This document shows positions 6,831 through 15,714 of a DNA stretch of 64,000 nt, in pieces (position 1 is the first letter of the stretch; each line of letters starts with the position of its first letter). The notes beneath the pieces are model-generated. The model was not told the origin of the DNA, did no database searches, and worked only from the letters and a program-made list of their open reading frames with translations. Source of the stretch: Enterobacter sp. SA187 (GTDB lineage Bacteria; Pseudomonadota; Gammaproteobacteria; Enterobacterales; Enterobacteriaceae); the NCBI RefSeq assembly GCF_001888805.2, contig NZ_CP019113.1, forward strand, positions 1,550,001 through 1,614,000. Reading direction: 5' to 3'. Made by a program: the position numbers and the translations under genes.

Positions 6831-7430
6831 GTGAATCTGTTGTCTGCGTATCTGCCGTTTATGCTGTTTGCCTTTGTGGCGTCCATCACGCCCGGCCCGA
6901 CCAATATCCTCATTCTGGCCAGCAGCCAGCGGTTTGGCGTCAAAGCCACGCTGCCTGCCGTGGCGGGGGCCTGTCTGGCGGCGAGCCTGATTGTCTTTGT
7001 CTCCGGCGCGGGCGCGGGGGAGGTGCTGCGGGATTATCCGCTGGTGCGTACGGTGATGAGCTGGATGGGGGCGCTATGGCTAAGCTGGATGAGCTGGCAA
7101 TTGTTTCGCGCCCCGGCGGCGCAGTTTGACGAGGCGCAGCGGCCCTTCAGCGCCAGATCGGCGGCGCTGTTACAGTTGATCAATCCCAAGACCTGGATGA
7201 TGGCGCTGGCGGTGGTGAGCCTGTTTGCGCCGCACGGGGCGCATCCGCTGCGGAACATCACCCTGTTATCGCTGTTGTTTTTGCTGATTTCGGTGATCTG
7301 CCTGAGCGCCTGGGCGTTGTCCGGCAATGCGGTTAACCGGATTTTCCGCACTCCGGCGGCGCTGCGCGGCTTTCAGCGGGCGATGGCGCTCTGTCTGTTG
7401 CTGTCAGCCTGGGCGGGTTTGCTGCACTGA
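6831..7430 (+). CDS. LysE/RhtB-family amino-acid exporter
   Basis: 199 residues, typical for the family, with five to six hydrophobic segments. The signature FVASITPGPTNILILASS sits at about residues 15-32, and LLQLINPKTWMMALAVV in the middle also matches the family. The start is GTG at 6831 with AAGGAG upstream. By family knowledge it is an inner-membrane exporter driven by the proton gradient and acting on amino acids or derivatives. The substrate cannot be read from sequence. It is paired with the AraC regulator upstream and is convergent with yjdC, 2 bp apart. Confidence 0.88.
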   Translation: MNLLSAYLPFMLFAFVASITPGPTNILILASSQRFGVKATLPAVAGACLAASLIVFVSGAGAGEVLRDYPLVRTVMSWMGALWLSWMSWQLFRAPAAQFDEAQRPFSARSAALLQLINPKTWMMALAVVSLFAPHGAHPLRNITLLSLLFLLISVICLSAWALSGNAVNRIFRTPAALRGFQRAMALCLLLSAWAGLLH

Positions 7431-7432
7431 GA

Positions 7433-8008
7433 TCAGGTCAGCGCGCCGCCCTGACGGCACTGGGCGAAACGCAGAATATCTTCGGCCAGGCGCTGGGCGG
7501 TGTCGACATCCGTCTGGCTGCGGTTAACCAGCATCCGGCTGAGACAGCCTTCCAGCACCAGCTCCATTTGTTTGGCGACCATAGGCGCATCTTCAATGCC
7601 GATCTTTCGCAGCAGATCGTGCGAGAACTCATAGGCCGCGCTTTTTTGCTGCGCCGCCAGTTGATGGATCGGGTGCGCCGGATCCGGGTAAAAGGTACAG
7701 GCGGCGATAAACAGGCAGCCGGGATAGCGGTGATTCGCGACGCATTCGCTCAGCGCGCCATAGCGGGCCAGCAATTTTTGCTCGAGGCTGAGGTCGTCGT
7801 TCAGCAGCAGTTGCCTGCGCCAGGTATCGACCTGCGTGCTCAGATAACGCAGCGCATCATAAATCAGCGCGTCTTTATCGGGCCAGAAGCGTAAAAATTC
7901 ATCCAGCGGATAATTGATACGTTCGGCGATCATCTCTGGCGTGGTATCAGCAATCCCTTTAAGTTCAAGTAATTGCAGAGTGTTCCCCAAAACATCTTCG
8001 CGTTGCAC
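7433..8008 (-). CDS. yjdC: TetR-family regulator YjdC (DscR)
   Basis: 191 residues from GTG at 8008, the K-12 length; AGGAGG lies 5 bp upstream, which favours this start over the longer frame to 8047. It aligns with E. coli YjdC throughout (RYPGCLFIAACTFYPDP, LVLEGCLSRMLVNRSQ). The N-terminal 50 residues form the helix-turn-helix. It sits 47 bp downstream of dsbD on the same strand and is probably co-transcribed. The K-12 gene is annotated as a putative regulator of the dsbD/metal tolerance locus; its ligand is not established. Confidence 0.92.
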   Translation of the reverse strand: MQREDVLGNTLQLLELKGIADTTPEMIAERINYPLDEFLRFWPDKDALIYDALRYLSTQVDTWRRQLLLNDDLSLEQKLLARYGALSECVANHRYPGCLFIAACTFYPDPAHPIHQLAAQQKSAAYEFSHDLLRKIGIEDAPMVAKQMELVLEGCLSRMLVNRSQTDVDTAQRLAEDILRFAQCRQGGALT

Positions 8009-8055
8009 GGTGTCCTCCTGCGTTATTGAACCGTTTTTCCCATTCACAGTGTCGT

Positions 8056-9744
8056 TTACGGCTGGCGATTGCGCAAATGCTCAGCGAAGGCCGCAGCATC
8101 CATAAAACCCGCCACCCGTAAGGCGGATTGTTCGTTGCCCTGCGCATCAAAGAACAGGATCGTGGGCAGACCGGGAACATGCAGCGACTTTAATAAAGCA
8201 GCATCTGCCGCGGTGTTCGCCGTCACGTTGGCCTGCAACAGTACGGTATCTTTCAGCGCTTCCTGAACATGCGGATCGCTGAAGGTGTACTTTTCAAACT
8301 CTTTACAGGCCACGCACCAGTCGGCGTACAGATCGAGCATGACTGGTTTGCCCTTCGCCTGCGCCAGCGCCTGATGCAGCGCATCCAGATCCGCCACTGG
8401 CGTAAAGTTAAGGTGCGGCAGGTTCTGCGCGGCGCTTACGCCAAAGGCCCAGTCCTGCAACGGCTTCGCGCAGATCAGCGCGCCGCCCAGCAGAACAACC
8501 TGCACGATGCGCACCCACGCCGCTTTTGCCGTAAGGCTGGTGATAAACGCCCAGCAGAAAAAGGCGACGCCCAGCATCGACCACAGCCGCAGCCCCCAGG
8601 TATCGCCCAGGACACGCTCCAGCAAAAACACCGGCAGAGCGAGGATCACAAAGCCAAAGGCGATTTTAACCTGCTCCATCCATGGCCCGCTTTTCGGCAG
8701 CAGGCGGTTGCCAAAGACGGTGATCAGTATCAGCGGCAGGCCCATGCCCAGTGCGTACAGATAGAGCGTGCCGCCACCGAGCCAGAGGTTGCCACTCTGG
8801 GCGATGTACAGCAGGATGGCACTGAGCGGCGCGGTGGTGCAGGGGGAGCAAATCAGCCCGGCAATGGCCCCCATCACGAAGACGCCGCCGGGTGAGCCGC
8901 CCTGCTGGCGGTTGCTCCACAGCGTTAAGCGTGTTTGCAGCGCGGAAGGCAGCTGTAAGGAAAACAGGCCGAACATCGACAGCGCCAGCAGGGTAAAGAG
9001 GATCGCCAGCCCGATCAGCACGTAGGGGTGTTGCAGCGCCGCCTGAAACTGCAGCCCGGCGGCAGCGACGACCAGGCCCAGCGCGGTGTAGGTCAGCGCC
9101 ATGCCCTGCACATAAATGAACGCCAGCAGCAGGGCGCGGCCTGTGCGAAGGCGCTGTTTGCCTCCGAGCACGATGCCGGAAATCAGCGGATACATGGGCA
9201 GTACGCAGGGGGTAAAGGCGATGCCGATGCCGATCAACAGCGCCCAGAGGGCGGAAAAGGGCAGTTCACCGGCGGCGGCAGGCTGGCTCGCTGGGAGCGG
9301 CGATGCAGGCGTTGCGGCAGCTATTTCCGTCAGCGGCACCGTTTTGGTTTCCGGCGGATAGCACAGCCCGGCCTCGGCGCAGCCCTGGTAAGTCACGGTG
9401 AGCGTGGCATTTTTACCCGCGGCATTCACCGTCACCGGCACATCCAGGCGCTGGCGATACACTTCGCTTTTACCGAAGAACTCATCTTCGTGCATCTCGC
9501 CCGCAGGCAGTTGCGGCGGAGCGATCTCCGCACCGGCAGGGGTGATTTTGATCTGCTGGCGATAGAGGTAGTAGCCCTCTTTCACCTGCCAGTGCAGCGT
9601 CAGGTCGTGCTGGTTTTGCTGAAAATCAAAGGCAAAGGCCTGGTCGGCAGGCACAAAACTGGAACGGCCCGGGGCGTCAAACAGCCCGGCGAAGGCCGAT
9701 GTGCTGCACAGCAGCAGGATCAGCGTAAGGAAGCGTTGAGCCAT
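8056..9744 (-). CDS. dsbD: Thiol:disulfide interchange protein DsbD
   Basis: 562 residues (E. coli 565). After a cleaved signal peptide comes the periplasmic alpha domain with CAEAGLCYPPETK. The membrane beta domain of about eight segments holds the two Cys in FTPCVLPMYPL and CSPCTTAPLSA. The C-terminal thioredoxin-like gamma domain has YADWCVACKEFEKYTF (CxxC). It passes electrons from cytoplasmic thioredoxin to periplasmic DsbC, DsbG and cytochrome c maturation. All the key cysteine motifs are present. The start overlaps the cutA 3' end by 25 bp, and yjdC follows, so cutA-dsbD-yjdC form one unit. Confidence 0.98.
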   Translation of the reverse strand: MAQRFLTLILLLCSTSAFAGLFDAPGRSSFVPADQAFAFDFQQNQHDLTLHWQVKEGYYLYRQQIKITPAGAEIAPPQLPAGEMHEDEFFGKSEVYRQRLDVPVTVNAAGKNATLTVTYQGCAEAGLCYPPETKTVPLTEIAAATPASPLPASQPAAAGELPFSALWALLIGIGIAFTPCVLPMYPLISGIVLGGKQRLRTGRALLLAFIYVQGMALTYTALGLVVAAAGLQFQAALQHPYVLIGLAILFTLLALSMFGLFSLQLPSALQTRLTLWSNRQQGGSPGGVFVMGAIAGLICSPCTTAPLSAILLYIAQSGNLWLGGGTLYLYALGMGLPLILITVFGNRLLPKSGPWMEQVKIAFGFVILALPVFLLERVLGDTWGLRLWSMLGVAFFCWAFITSLTAKAAWVRIVQVVLLGGALICAKPLQDWAFGVSAAQNLPHLNFTPVADLDALHQALAQAKGKPVMLDLYADWCVACKEFEKYTFSDPHVQEALKDTVLLQANVTANTAADAALLKSLHVPGLPTILFFDAQGNEQSALRVAGFMDAAAFAEHLRNRQP

Positions 9745-10043
9745 GAGAGGTAATCACTATCTCCGTGTGTAACCGGTAAAACCAGTAATTCAGGGGTCTG
9801 GTAAGGGTGGTGCGATTTCAGGCAGGCGAGCAGCGCCTCCTGATGCGCGAGATCGCTTTTCAGCAGCATCTGCACTTCATATTCCTGCTCCAGTTTCCCT
9901 TCCCAGTAATAGAGCGAGGTCGCGCCCGGCAACAGGGTGACACAGGCGGCGAGTTTATCCGCCAGGACTTTGGCTGCCAGATCCTGGGCAGTGGCTTCAT
10001 CCGGGGCGGTACAGAGTACAACAACAGCGTCAGGCGTGTTCAT
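9720..10043 (-). CDS. cutA: Divalent-cation tolerance protein CutA
   Basis: 107 residues from the ATG at 10043 (E. coli 112); the longer frame to 10100 adds residues unlike the family. The core VVVLCTAPDEATAQDLAAKV, the YYWEGKLEQEYEVQMLLK strand and the end HPYQTPELLVLPVTHGD match E. coli CutA almost exactly. The family forms a small trimeric ferredoxin-like protein that binds copper; mutants in E. coli are metal-sensitive, though the exact role is unsettled. First gene of the cutA-dsbD-yjdC group. Confidence 0.95.
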   Translation of the reverse strand: MNTPDAVVVLCTAPDEATAQDLAAKVLADKLAACVTLLPGATSLYYWEGKLEQEYEVQMLLKSDLAHQEALLACLKSHHPYQTPELLVLPVTHGDSDYLSWLNASLR

Positions 10044-10136
10044 CGTCAATCTCGACTCGGCGAAAACAGGCACTATAGCAGGTGACGGGCGGGGATTCAT
10101 GCAACGGGCCGCGGGACGGCCCGTTTTTAACGAGAT

Positions 10137-11438
10137 TTACAACAGGATGCCGCCGACGATAAAGCCGAGGATCACGCACAGCGTGATGGCAATAACGCCG
10201 GGGATCAAAAAGGCATGGTTAAAGACATATTTGCCGATACGGGTGGAGCCGGTGTCGTCCATTTCCACCGCTGCCAGCAGCGTCGGATAAGTCGGCAGCA
10301 CAAAGAGCGCCGATACCGCCGCGAAAGATGCAATGGCGGTCAGCGGGCTGACGCCCAGCAGCAGGGCGGCAGGCATCAGCGCTTTGGTGGTCGCCGCCTG
10401 GGAGTAGAGCAGCGTGGCGGCAAAGAACAGCACCACCGCCAGCATCCACGGGTAGTTATGCAGCAGATCGCCCGCCACCGTCTGAATATCTTCAATATGA
10501 TGCTTCACGAAAGTGTCGCCCAGCCAGGCCACGCCCAGTACGCAGACGCAGGCGCTCATGCCGGATTTAAAGGTGCTGGCGTTGAGGATCTCGCCGGTAT
10601 CAATTTTACAGGTCAGGCAGATGAGCGTGGCGATGGTCAGCATAAACACCACAATGGCTTCGTTACGCGGCAGCACCGGGTTGGCGATAAGCCCTACCGT
10701 CGGGCTGATGGCGGTGGCGTAAACCATAACCGCGACGATGCCGATTAAAAACAGCATCAGCGAACGCTTCGCATGAGGTTTGATGTTAAACACCTGGCTG
10801 CCGCGCAGGCTGACTTCGCCTTTCGCCAGTCGCTCCTGATACACCGGATCGTCTTTCAGCTCGCTGCCGAGGAAGTTACACACCACGGCGGTAAGCATCA
10901 CCGCAACCAGCGTGGTGGGAATACAAATCGCCAGCAGGGTCAGATAGCTGACGCCCAGCGGTTCAAGGATGCCGGCAAAGAACACCACGGCGGCGGAAAT
11001 CGGCGAGGCGGTGATGGCGATCTGCGAGGCGACCACGGCGATGGATAATGGGCGGGACGGGCGGATGCCCTGTTCTTTCGCCACTTCGGTGATCACCGGC
11101 AGCGTGGAGAAGGCGGTGTGCCCGGTGCCCGCCAGAATGGTCATAAACCAGGTGACCAGCGGCGCTAAAAAGGTGATGTATTTGGGATGCCGACGCAGCA
11201 TTTTTTCGGCGAGGCTGACCAGGTAATCCATGCCGCCTGCGACCTGCATCGCGGCGATGGCGGCGATAACCGCCATGATGATTTCGATAACGTCAAAGGG
11301 GATCGCGCCAGGCGGGATTTGAAAAAAGAGCGTCAATACGAGTACGCCCAATCCTCCGGCCAGCCCAATGCCGATCCCGCCAAGTCTTGCCCCTAAATAA
11401 ATCGCCAGAAGGACGATAACAAGTTCTGCACCAAACAT
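10137..11438 (-). CDS. dcuA: Anaerobic C4-dicarboxylate/aspartate transporter DcuA
   Basis: 433 residues, the E. coli length, with 10 or more hydrophobic segments, starting MFGAELVIVLLAIYLGARLG. DcuA is an inner-membrane carrier that takes up aspartate, fumarate or malate, often in exchange for succinate. It lies 111 bp downstream of aspA with a terminator hairpin between, as in E. coli, where dcuA is expressed both with aspA and alone. Functionally it feeds aspartate to AspA, whose fumarate is then used by the frd products encoded at 25.9-29.2 kb. Confidence 0.97.
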   Translation of the reverse strand: MFGAELVIVLLAIYLGARLGGIGIGLAGGLGVLVLTLFFQIPPGAIPFDVIEIIMAVIAAIAAMQVAGGMDYLVSLAEKMLRRHPKYITFLAPLVTWFMTILAGTGHTAFSTLPVITEVAKEQGIRPSRPLSIAVVASQIAITASPISAAVVFFAGILEPLGVSYLTLLAICIPTTLVAVMLTAVVCNFLGSELKDDPVYQERLAKGEVSLRGSQVFNIKPHAKRSLMLFLIGIVAVMVYATAISPTVGLIANPVLPRNEAIVVFMLTIATLICLTCKIDTGEILNASTFKSGMSACVCVLGVAWLGDTFVKHHIEDIQTVAGDLLHNYPWMLAVVLFFAATLLYSQAATTKALMPAALLLGVSPLTAIASFAAVSALFVLPTYPTLLAAVEMDDTGSTRIGKYVFNHAFLIPGVIAITLCVILGFIVGGILL

Positions 11439-11504
11439 AGTTGCCTGCCTTGTTTATTAACAAGTTGATATTAGATTGTTGTATTTTAGTAACTCTTAAA
11501 AAGC

Positions 11505-11533
11505 AAAAAGGCACGTCATCTGACGTGCCTTTG
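11505..11533 (-). terminator. Terminator between aspA and dcuA
   Basis: AAAGGCACGTCA-GA-TGACGTGCCTTTTT followed by GCTTTTT on the minus strand: an 11-12-bp stem and a T-run. Partial read-through would explain aspA-dcuA co-transcription. Confidence 0.85.
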
Positions 11534-11549
11534 TTTGCGTGGCGAACAA

Positions 11550-12986
11550 TTACTGCTCGCTTTCATCGGTGTAGCGTTTGGCCTTATAGACCGGATGCAT
11601 CAGGTTATGCGGCGAGAAGATGTCATCCAGTTCTGCTTCAGTCAGCAGACCGCGCTCCAGCACCACTTCCCGTACGCTCTTACCGGTCTCCGCACAGATC
11701 TTACCAACAATATCACCATTGTGGTGGCCGATAAACGGATTGAGATAAGTGACGATGCCGATGGAGTTGTAAACGTAGCTTTCGCAGACGGCGCGGTTAG
11801 CGGTAATGCCGTTGATGCATTTTTCCAGAAGGTTGTAACAGGCGTTGGTCAGGATGTGGATGGATTCAAACATCGCCTGGCCAATCACCGGCTCCATCAC
11901 GTTCAGCTGCAACTGACCCGCTTCGGAAGCCATGGTCACGGTGGTGTCGTTACCGATCACCTTGAAGCATACCTGGTTTACCACTTCCGGCACCACCGGG
12001 TTCACTTTGGCTGGCATGATCGAGGAGCCTGCCTGCAGTTCCGGCAGGTTGATCTCGTTCAGACCTGCACGCGGCCCGGAGGAGAGCAGACGCAGGTCAT
12101 TACAGATTTTGGAGAGTTTCACCGCCAGACGTTTCAGCGAGCTGTGCACCATTACGTAAGCGCCGCAGTCGGAGGTGGCTTCGATGAGATCTTCCGCCGG
12201 GACGACCGGCAGGTTACTGACTTCCGCCAGCTTCTGCACCGCCAGCTGCTGGTAGCCGTCCGGGGTGTTCAGACGGGTGCCGATGGCGGTTGCGCCGAGG
12301 TTCACTTCCAGCAGCAGTTCCGCAGTACGACGCAGGTTTTTGGTCTCTTCGTTCAGCAGCACGTTAAAGGCATGGAACTCCTGGCCCAGCGTCATCGGCA
12401 CCGCGTCCTGCAACTGGGTGCGGCCCATTTTCAGTACGTCCTGGAACTCAACGGCTTTATTCTGGAAGCCTTCGCCGAGCTGGTGGATGGCATCGATCAG
12501 TTTTTCGATCGAAGCGTATACCGCGATACGGAAGCCGGTCGGATAGGCGTCGTTGGTGGACTGGCATTTGTTAACGTGATCGTTCGGGTTGAGGTACTGG
12601 TACTCACCTTTCTGGTGGCCCATCAGCTCAAGGCCGATGTTCGCCAGCACTTCGTTGGTGTTCATGTTGACGGAAGTGCCCGCGCCGCCCTGATAAACGT
12701 CAACCGGGAACTGATCCATGCATTTGCCGTTATTCAGGACTTCATCACATGCGGCGATAATGACATTAGCCACGTTCTTCGGGATGGTCTGCAACTCCTT
12801 GTTGGCCATTGCTGCCGCTTTCTTAACCATCACCATGCCGCGCACAAACTCAGGGATGTCACTGATTTTGCTGTTACTAATGTAAAAGTTTTCAATCGCT
12901 CTCAGAGTGTGGACGCCATAATAGGCATCCGCTGGTACTTCCCTTGTGCCCAACAAATCTTCTTCGATACGAATGTTGTTTAACAT
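11550..12986 (-). CDS. aspA: Aspartate ammonia-lyase (aspartase)
   Basis: 478 residues, the E. coli length and nearly identical in sequence (NNIRIEEDLLGTREVPADAY). The fumarase/aspartase signature GSSIMPAKVNP is intact, as are GTSVNMNTNE and KCQSTNDAYPT. It converts L-aspartate to fumarate and ammonium in the cytoplasm, providing fumarate as electron acceptor in anaerobiosis. The upstream 337-bp region carries a CRP-type site shared with fxsA. Confidence 0.98.
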   Translation of the reverse strand: MLNNIRIEEDLLGTREVPADAYYGVHTLRAIENFYISNSKISDIPEFVRGMVMVKKAAAMANKELQTIPKNVANVIIAACDEVLNNGKCMDQFPVDVYQGGAGTSVNMNTNEVLANIGLELMGHQKGEYQYLNPNDHVNKCQSTNDAYPTGFRIAVYASIEKLIDAIHQLGEGFQNKAVEFQDVLKMGRTQLQDAVPMTLGQEFHAFNVLLNEETKNLRRTAELLLEVNLGATAIGTRLNTPDGYQQLAVQKLAEVSNLPVVPAEDLIEATSDCGAYVMVHSSLKRLAVKLSKICNDLRLLSSGPRAGLNEINLPELQAGSSIMPAKVNPVVPEVVNQVCFKVIGNDTTVTMASEAGQLQLNVMEPVIGQAMFESIHILTNACYNLLEKCINGITANRAVCESYVYNSIGIVTYLNPFIGHHNGDIVGKICAETGKSVREVVLERGLLTEAELDDIFSPHNLMHPVYKAKRYTDESEQ

Positions 12987-13323
12987 GTGAACCTTCTTAA
13001 ATTAAAGCTACGAATGAATGCACCAAACACACAGGAGATCTGTGGTTATGTGTGATTACTGACCGACGATTATTTCCTTAATCAGCCACGTAACCGGGAT
13101 CATATGCTGATCATAGCGAATTGCCGTAACCTGGATCACTTATTATCTTAGCTGATACGGTACTTTTATTGATTTGTGAAATACATCACCGGATCAATCA
13201 TTGCCAAAAAATAGTCGCGCATTCCGATTGAATTCTGGCATGAAGCCTCCATTACAGGATCATGCGTGTCGCAAAATTACACTGACCGTGGCGCGAAAGC
13301 CGCGGTTTACACAGGAGAAGCCA
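12987..13323. promoter_or_regulatory. Divergent control region of aspA and fxsA
   Basis: A 337-bp gap without a credible gene. It holds a CRP-like site (13175-13190), a 14-bp near-exact direct repeat CGTAACCNGGATCA at 13089-13102 and 13125-13138 (36-bp period), and inverted GATCA/TGATC blocks between the repeats. The E. coli aspA promoter is known to respond to CRP; the repeats were not recognised as any known site. Confidence 0.5.
13175..13190. promoter_or_regulatory. CRP-binding site candidate
   Basis: TGTGA-AATACA-TCACC matches the CRP consensus TGTGA-N6-TCACA at nine of ten positions. It lies about 190 bp upstream of aspA and 135 bp upstream of fxsA. Confidence 0.6.
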
Positions 13324-13794
13324 GTGCGCTGGATACCGTTAATTGCCGTATTTTTATATGTTTACATTGAGATTTCGATTTTCATTCAGGTCGCCCAGGT
13401 CTTAGGCGTCCTGTTAACGCTGGTGCTGGTGATCTTCAGTTCCGTGGTCGGGATGTCGCTGGTGCGTAACCAGGGCTTCAAGAATTTACTGCTGATGCAG
13501 CAGAAAATGGCGGCGGGTGAAAGTCCGGCAGCAGAAATGATCAAGAGCGTGTCGCTGATCATCGCCGGGCTGTTGCTGCTGTTGCCGGGCTTCTTTACCG
13601 ATTTCCTCGGTTTGTTGCTGCTGTTGCCGCCGGTACAGAAACTGCTGACCCTGCGCCTGATGCCGCATCTGCGTTTTTCCCGTATGCCGGGGGGCGGTTT
13701 CAGCGCCGGTACCCAGGGCGGGCAGACCTTTGATGGCGAATACCAGCGTAAAGACGATCAGCGTGACCGCCTCGAACATAAAGACGATCAATAA
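13324..13794 (+). CDS. fxsA: FxsA membrane protein
   Basis: 156 residues from GTG at 13324 with AGGAG upstream (E. coli 158). The sequence RWIPLIAVFLYVYIEISIFI, the middle KMAAGESPAAEMIKSVSLII and the charged tail matching the E. coli end identify it. It has three to four hydrophobic segments and a soluble C-terminal tail. In E. coli an excess of FxsA relieves exclusion of phage T7 by the F-plasmid PifA system; the normal role is unknown. Divergent from aspA. Confidence 0.95.
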   Translation: MRWIPLIAVFLYVYIEISIFIQVAQVLGVLLTLVLVIFSSVVGMSLVRNQGFKNLLLMQQKMAAGESPAAEMIKSVSLIIAGLLLLLPGFFTDFLGLLLLLPPVQKLLTLRLMPHLRFSRMPGGGFSAGTQGGQTFDGEYQRKDDQRDRLEHKDDQ

Positions 13795-13800
13795 TTACTT

Positions 13801-13885
13801 TTGCCCGGTGGCGCTGCGCTTACCGGGCCTACAAATTACCCGTTCCAGCAATTGTAGGCCGGGCAAGCACAGCGCCGCCCGGCAT
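13801..13885. repeat. Pair of inverted REP elements (BIME)
   Basis: Two facing copies of a REP-type palindrome: GCCCGGTGGCGCTGCGCTTA at 13803-13822 and its inverse around 13852-13884, in the gap between convergent fxsA and yjeH. It probably stabilises or ends both transcripts. Confidence 0.8.
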
Positions 13886-13887
13886 GT

Positions 13888-15126
13888 TTAATCCACGCGC
13901 CGTTTGGGTAAAAACAGCCACAGCGCCGCCAGCATGATGATGGCGTAAAGGCTCTTCCAGCCGACCATCGCCAGCAGCAGTAAACAGAGCACCCCGCCAA
14001 GCGCCGCCAGCGCACGATAACGCCCGGTCAGCAGCCGACATCCCGCCAGCATACACAGCAGATAGATCATGATGAAAATGCCGTTGGCATAGACAATCAG
14101 CGCATCCAGATTGATATCCAGCAGATAGATACCCAGCGTGCTCAGCATGCAGCAGCCGATCACCGCGCTGAGGGCGTTACGCGGAATGTGGTTTTTCGAA
14201 AGGCGCGCCAGATAGCTGTCCGGCAGGTGCTGCGCCTGCGACCACACCAGCCGCGCGAAGCTCTGGATATAAATGTTCAGACTGGCAAAGCAGGCCAGAT
14301 AACCAATGACGCAGGCGATCCACAGGGCTTTCACGCCAAACAGCTGCACGACGATGCCCGGCAATGAAGTCGCGGCGGCGCGATCGGCGCTGTAGGCATT
14401 AAAATGCAGCACCAGCACGGTACAGGCCCAGTATACGGTTCCCGCCAGCAGCAGGCCAATCATCAGCGCGCGGGGAAAATCGCGCTCCGGCTGTTTGAAT
14501 TCTGACGCCAGATGCGCAAAAGCCTCAAGCCCGACGAAGCACCAGAACATCACCGACAGCGCGGCGAACAGCTGCGGGGTATCCACCTCCGGCAGCGCCG
14601 GGAAGGGAATGGCCGCGAGGGTAATATCGCCATAGATCCAGATCGCTACAATCAGGGCGACGATCAAAATCGCCACCAGGGTTTGCAGGTTGGCGCTGGA
14701 GCGCGCGCCCCGGGAGCCAATCCACCAGATGATGGCGAGGGTGCCCAGCTCCGCCAGCAATAACTGGCTGTCGTGCCAGCCGAACAGCGACTGCCCAAAA
14801 CCGGTGGCGATGTGCAGCGCGGCGGGTAATCCCACCGGGATCACCGACAAAAATAGCCAGCCGGTGACGCGCGCCAGCCGGGGGCCAAAGGCCAGGGCGA
14901 CAAAATGCGCCACGCCGCCTGCGCTGGGAAAATGTCGGCCAAGCAGGGCAAAAACAATGGCGATGGGAAACACCAGCACGATCAGCGCAGGCCAGGCCCA
15001 CAGGCTATTATCGCCTGCTACCAGCGCCGCCAGCGCAGGAACGGCAAACACGCCGGTGCCTAATAATGAAGTAGAGAGTAAGCCCACCCCTTGCGCTAAT
15101 CCCAATTCCTGTTTTAATCCGCTCAT
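13888..15126 (-). CDS. yjeH: YjeH amino-acid exporter (APC family)
   Basis: 412 residues (E. coli 418) with about 12 hydrophobic segments. The first helix GLAQGVGLLSTSLLGTGVFA has the broken, Gly-rich form typical of APC transporters. In E. coli YjeH exports L-methionine and branched-chain amino acids. It is convergent with fxsA and divergent from groS. The gene ends next to the REP pair. Confidence 0.94.
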   Translation of the reverse strand: MSGLKQELGLAQGVGLLSTSLLGTGVFAVPALAALVAGDNSLWAWPALIVLVFPIAIVFALLGRHFPSAGGVAHFVALAFGPRLARVTGWLFLSVIPVGLPAALHIATGFGQSLFGWHDSQLLLAELGTLAIIWWIGSRGARSSANLQTLVAILIVALIVAIWIYGDITLAAIPFPALPEVDTPQLFAALSVMFWCFVGLEAFAHLASEFKQPERDFPRALMIGLLLAGTVYWACTVLVLHFNAYSADRAAATSLPGIVVQLFGVKALWIACVIGYLACFASLNIYIQSFARLVWSQAQHLPDSYLARLSKNHIPRNALSAVIGCCMLSTLGIYLLDINLDALIVYANGIFIMIYLLCMLAGCRLLTGRYRALAALGGVLCLLLLAMVGWKSLYAIIMLAALWLFLPKRRVD

Positions 15127-15265
15127 TACCCTGTCCTGCCGCCATCAAAGAGCGGCGATAGTAGCATAAGCAGGCCTTATCAGCGCCGCGTGTTCCCTCC
15201 CCACTTCTGGCAGGACGTTGTTTCAGGCAACTTTTTATCGCCCTTAAGAAAATTTTTTTCTTTTT

Positions 15266-15298
15266 GCCCCTTGAAGGCTTGATCAAGCACCCCCATCT
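15266..15298 (+). promoter_or_regulatory. Heat-shock (sigma-32) promoter of groSL
   Basis: GCCCCTTGAA (15266-15275), 15-bp spacer, CCCCATCT (15291-15298) match the sigma-32 consensus CTTGAA-N13-15-CCCCATNT and the known E. coli groE promoter. It lies 80 bp before groS. Confidence 0.9.
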
Positions 15299-15377
15299 CT
15301 GACGTCACCAGCCGGGAACCACCTTTAGGCCGGCGTCATCCATAACCGATACTGACTTTCTCAAAGGAGAGCTATCA

Positions 15378-15671
15378 ATGAGTATTCGTCCGTTGCATGA
15401 CCGTGTCATCGTCAAGCGTAAAGAAGTTGAGTCCAAGTCTGCGGGCGGCATCGTACTGACCGGAAGCGCTGCTGGTAAATCGACTCGTGGCGAAATCATC
15501 GCTGTCGGTAAAGGCCGCATCCTGGAAAACGGTAGCGTGCAGCCACTGGACGTTAAAGTTGGTGACATCGTCATTTTCAACGATGGCTACGGTGTGAAAT
15601 CTGAAAAGATTGACGATCAAGAAGTGCTGATCATGTCCGAAAGCGACATTCTGGCAATTGTTGAAGCGTAA
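15378..15671 (+). CDS. groS: Co-chaperonin GroES
   Basis: 97 residues, as in E. coli, starting SIRPLHDRVIVKRKEVE. The mobile loop SAGGIVLTGSAA is at residues 21-32. Seven copies cap the GroEL ring and close the folding chamber. AAGGAGA lies upstream, and groL begins 43 bp later in the same operon under the sigma-32 promoter. Confidence 0.99.
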   Translation: MSIRPLHDRVIVKRKEVESKSAGGIVLTGSAAGKSTRGEIIAVGKGRILENGSVQPLDVKVGDIVIFNDGYGVKSEKIDDQEVLIMSESDILAIVEA

Positions 15672-15714
15672 CCCACCCGCGAACTGAACCTACGAATTTA
15701 AGGGAAAGAAGAAA

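Noticed and set aside
11535..12983. 482-codon plus-strand frame opposite aspA
   Set aside because: The minus strand is an almost exact aspartase; the frame is a codon-bias shadow with no start signal.
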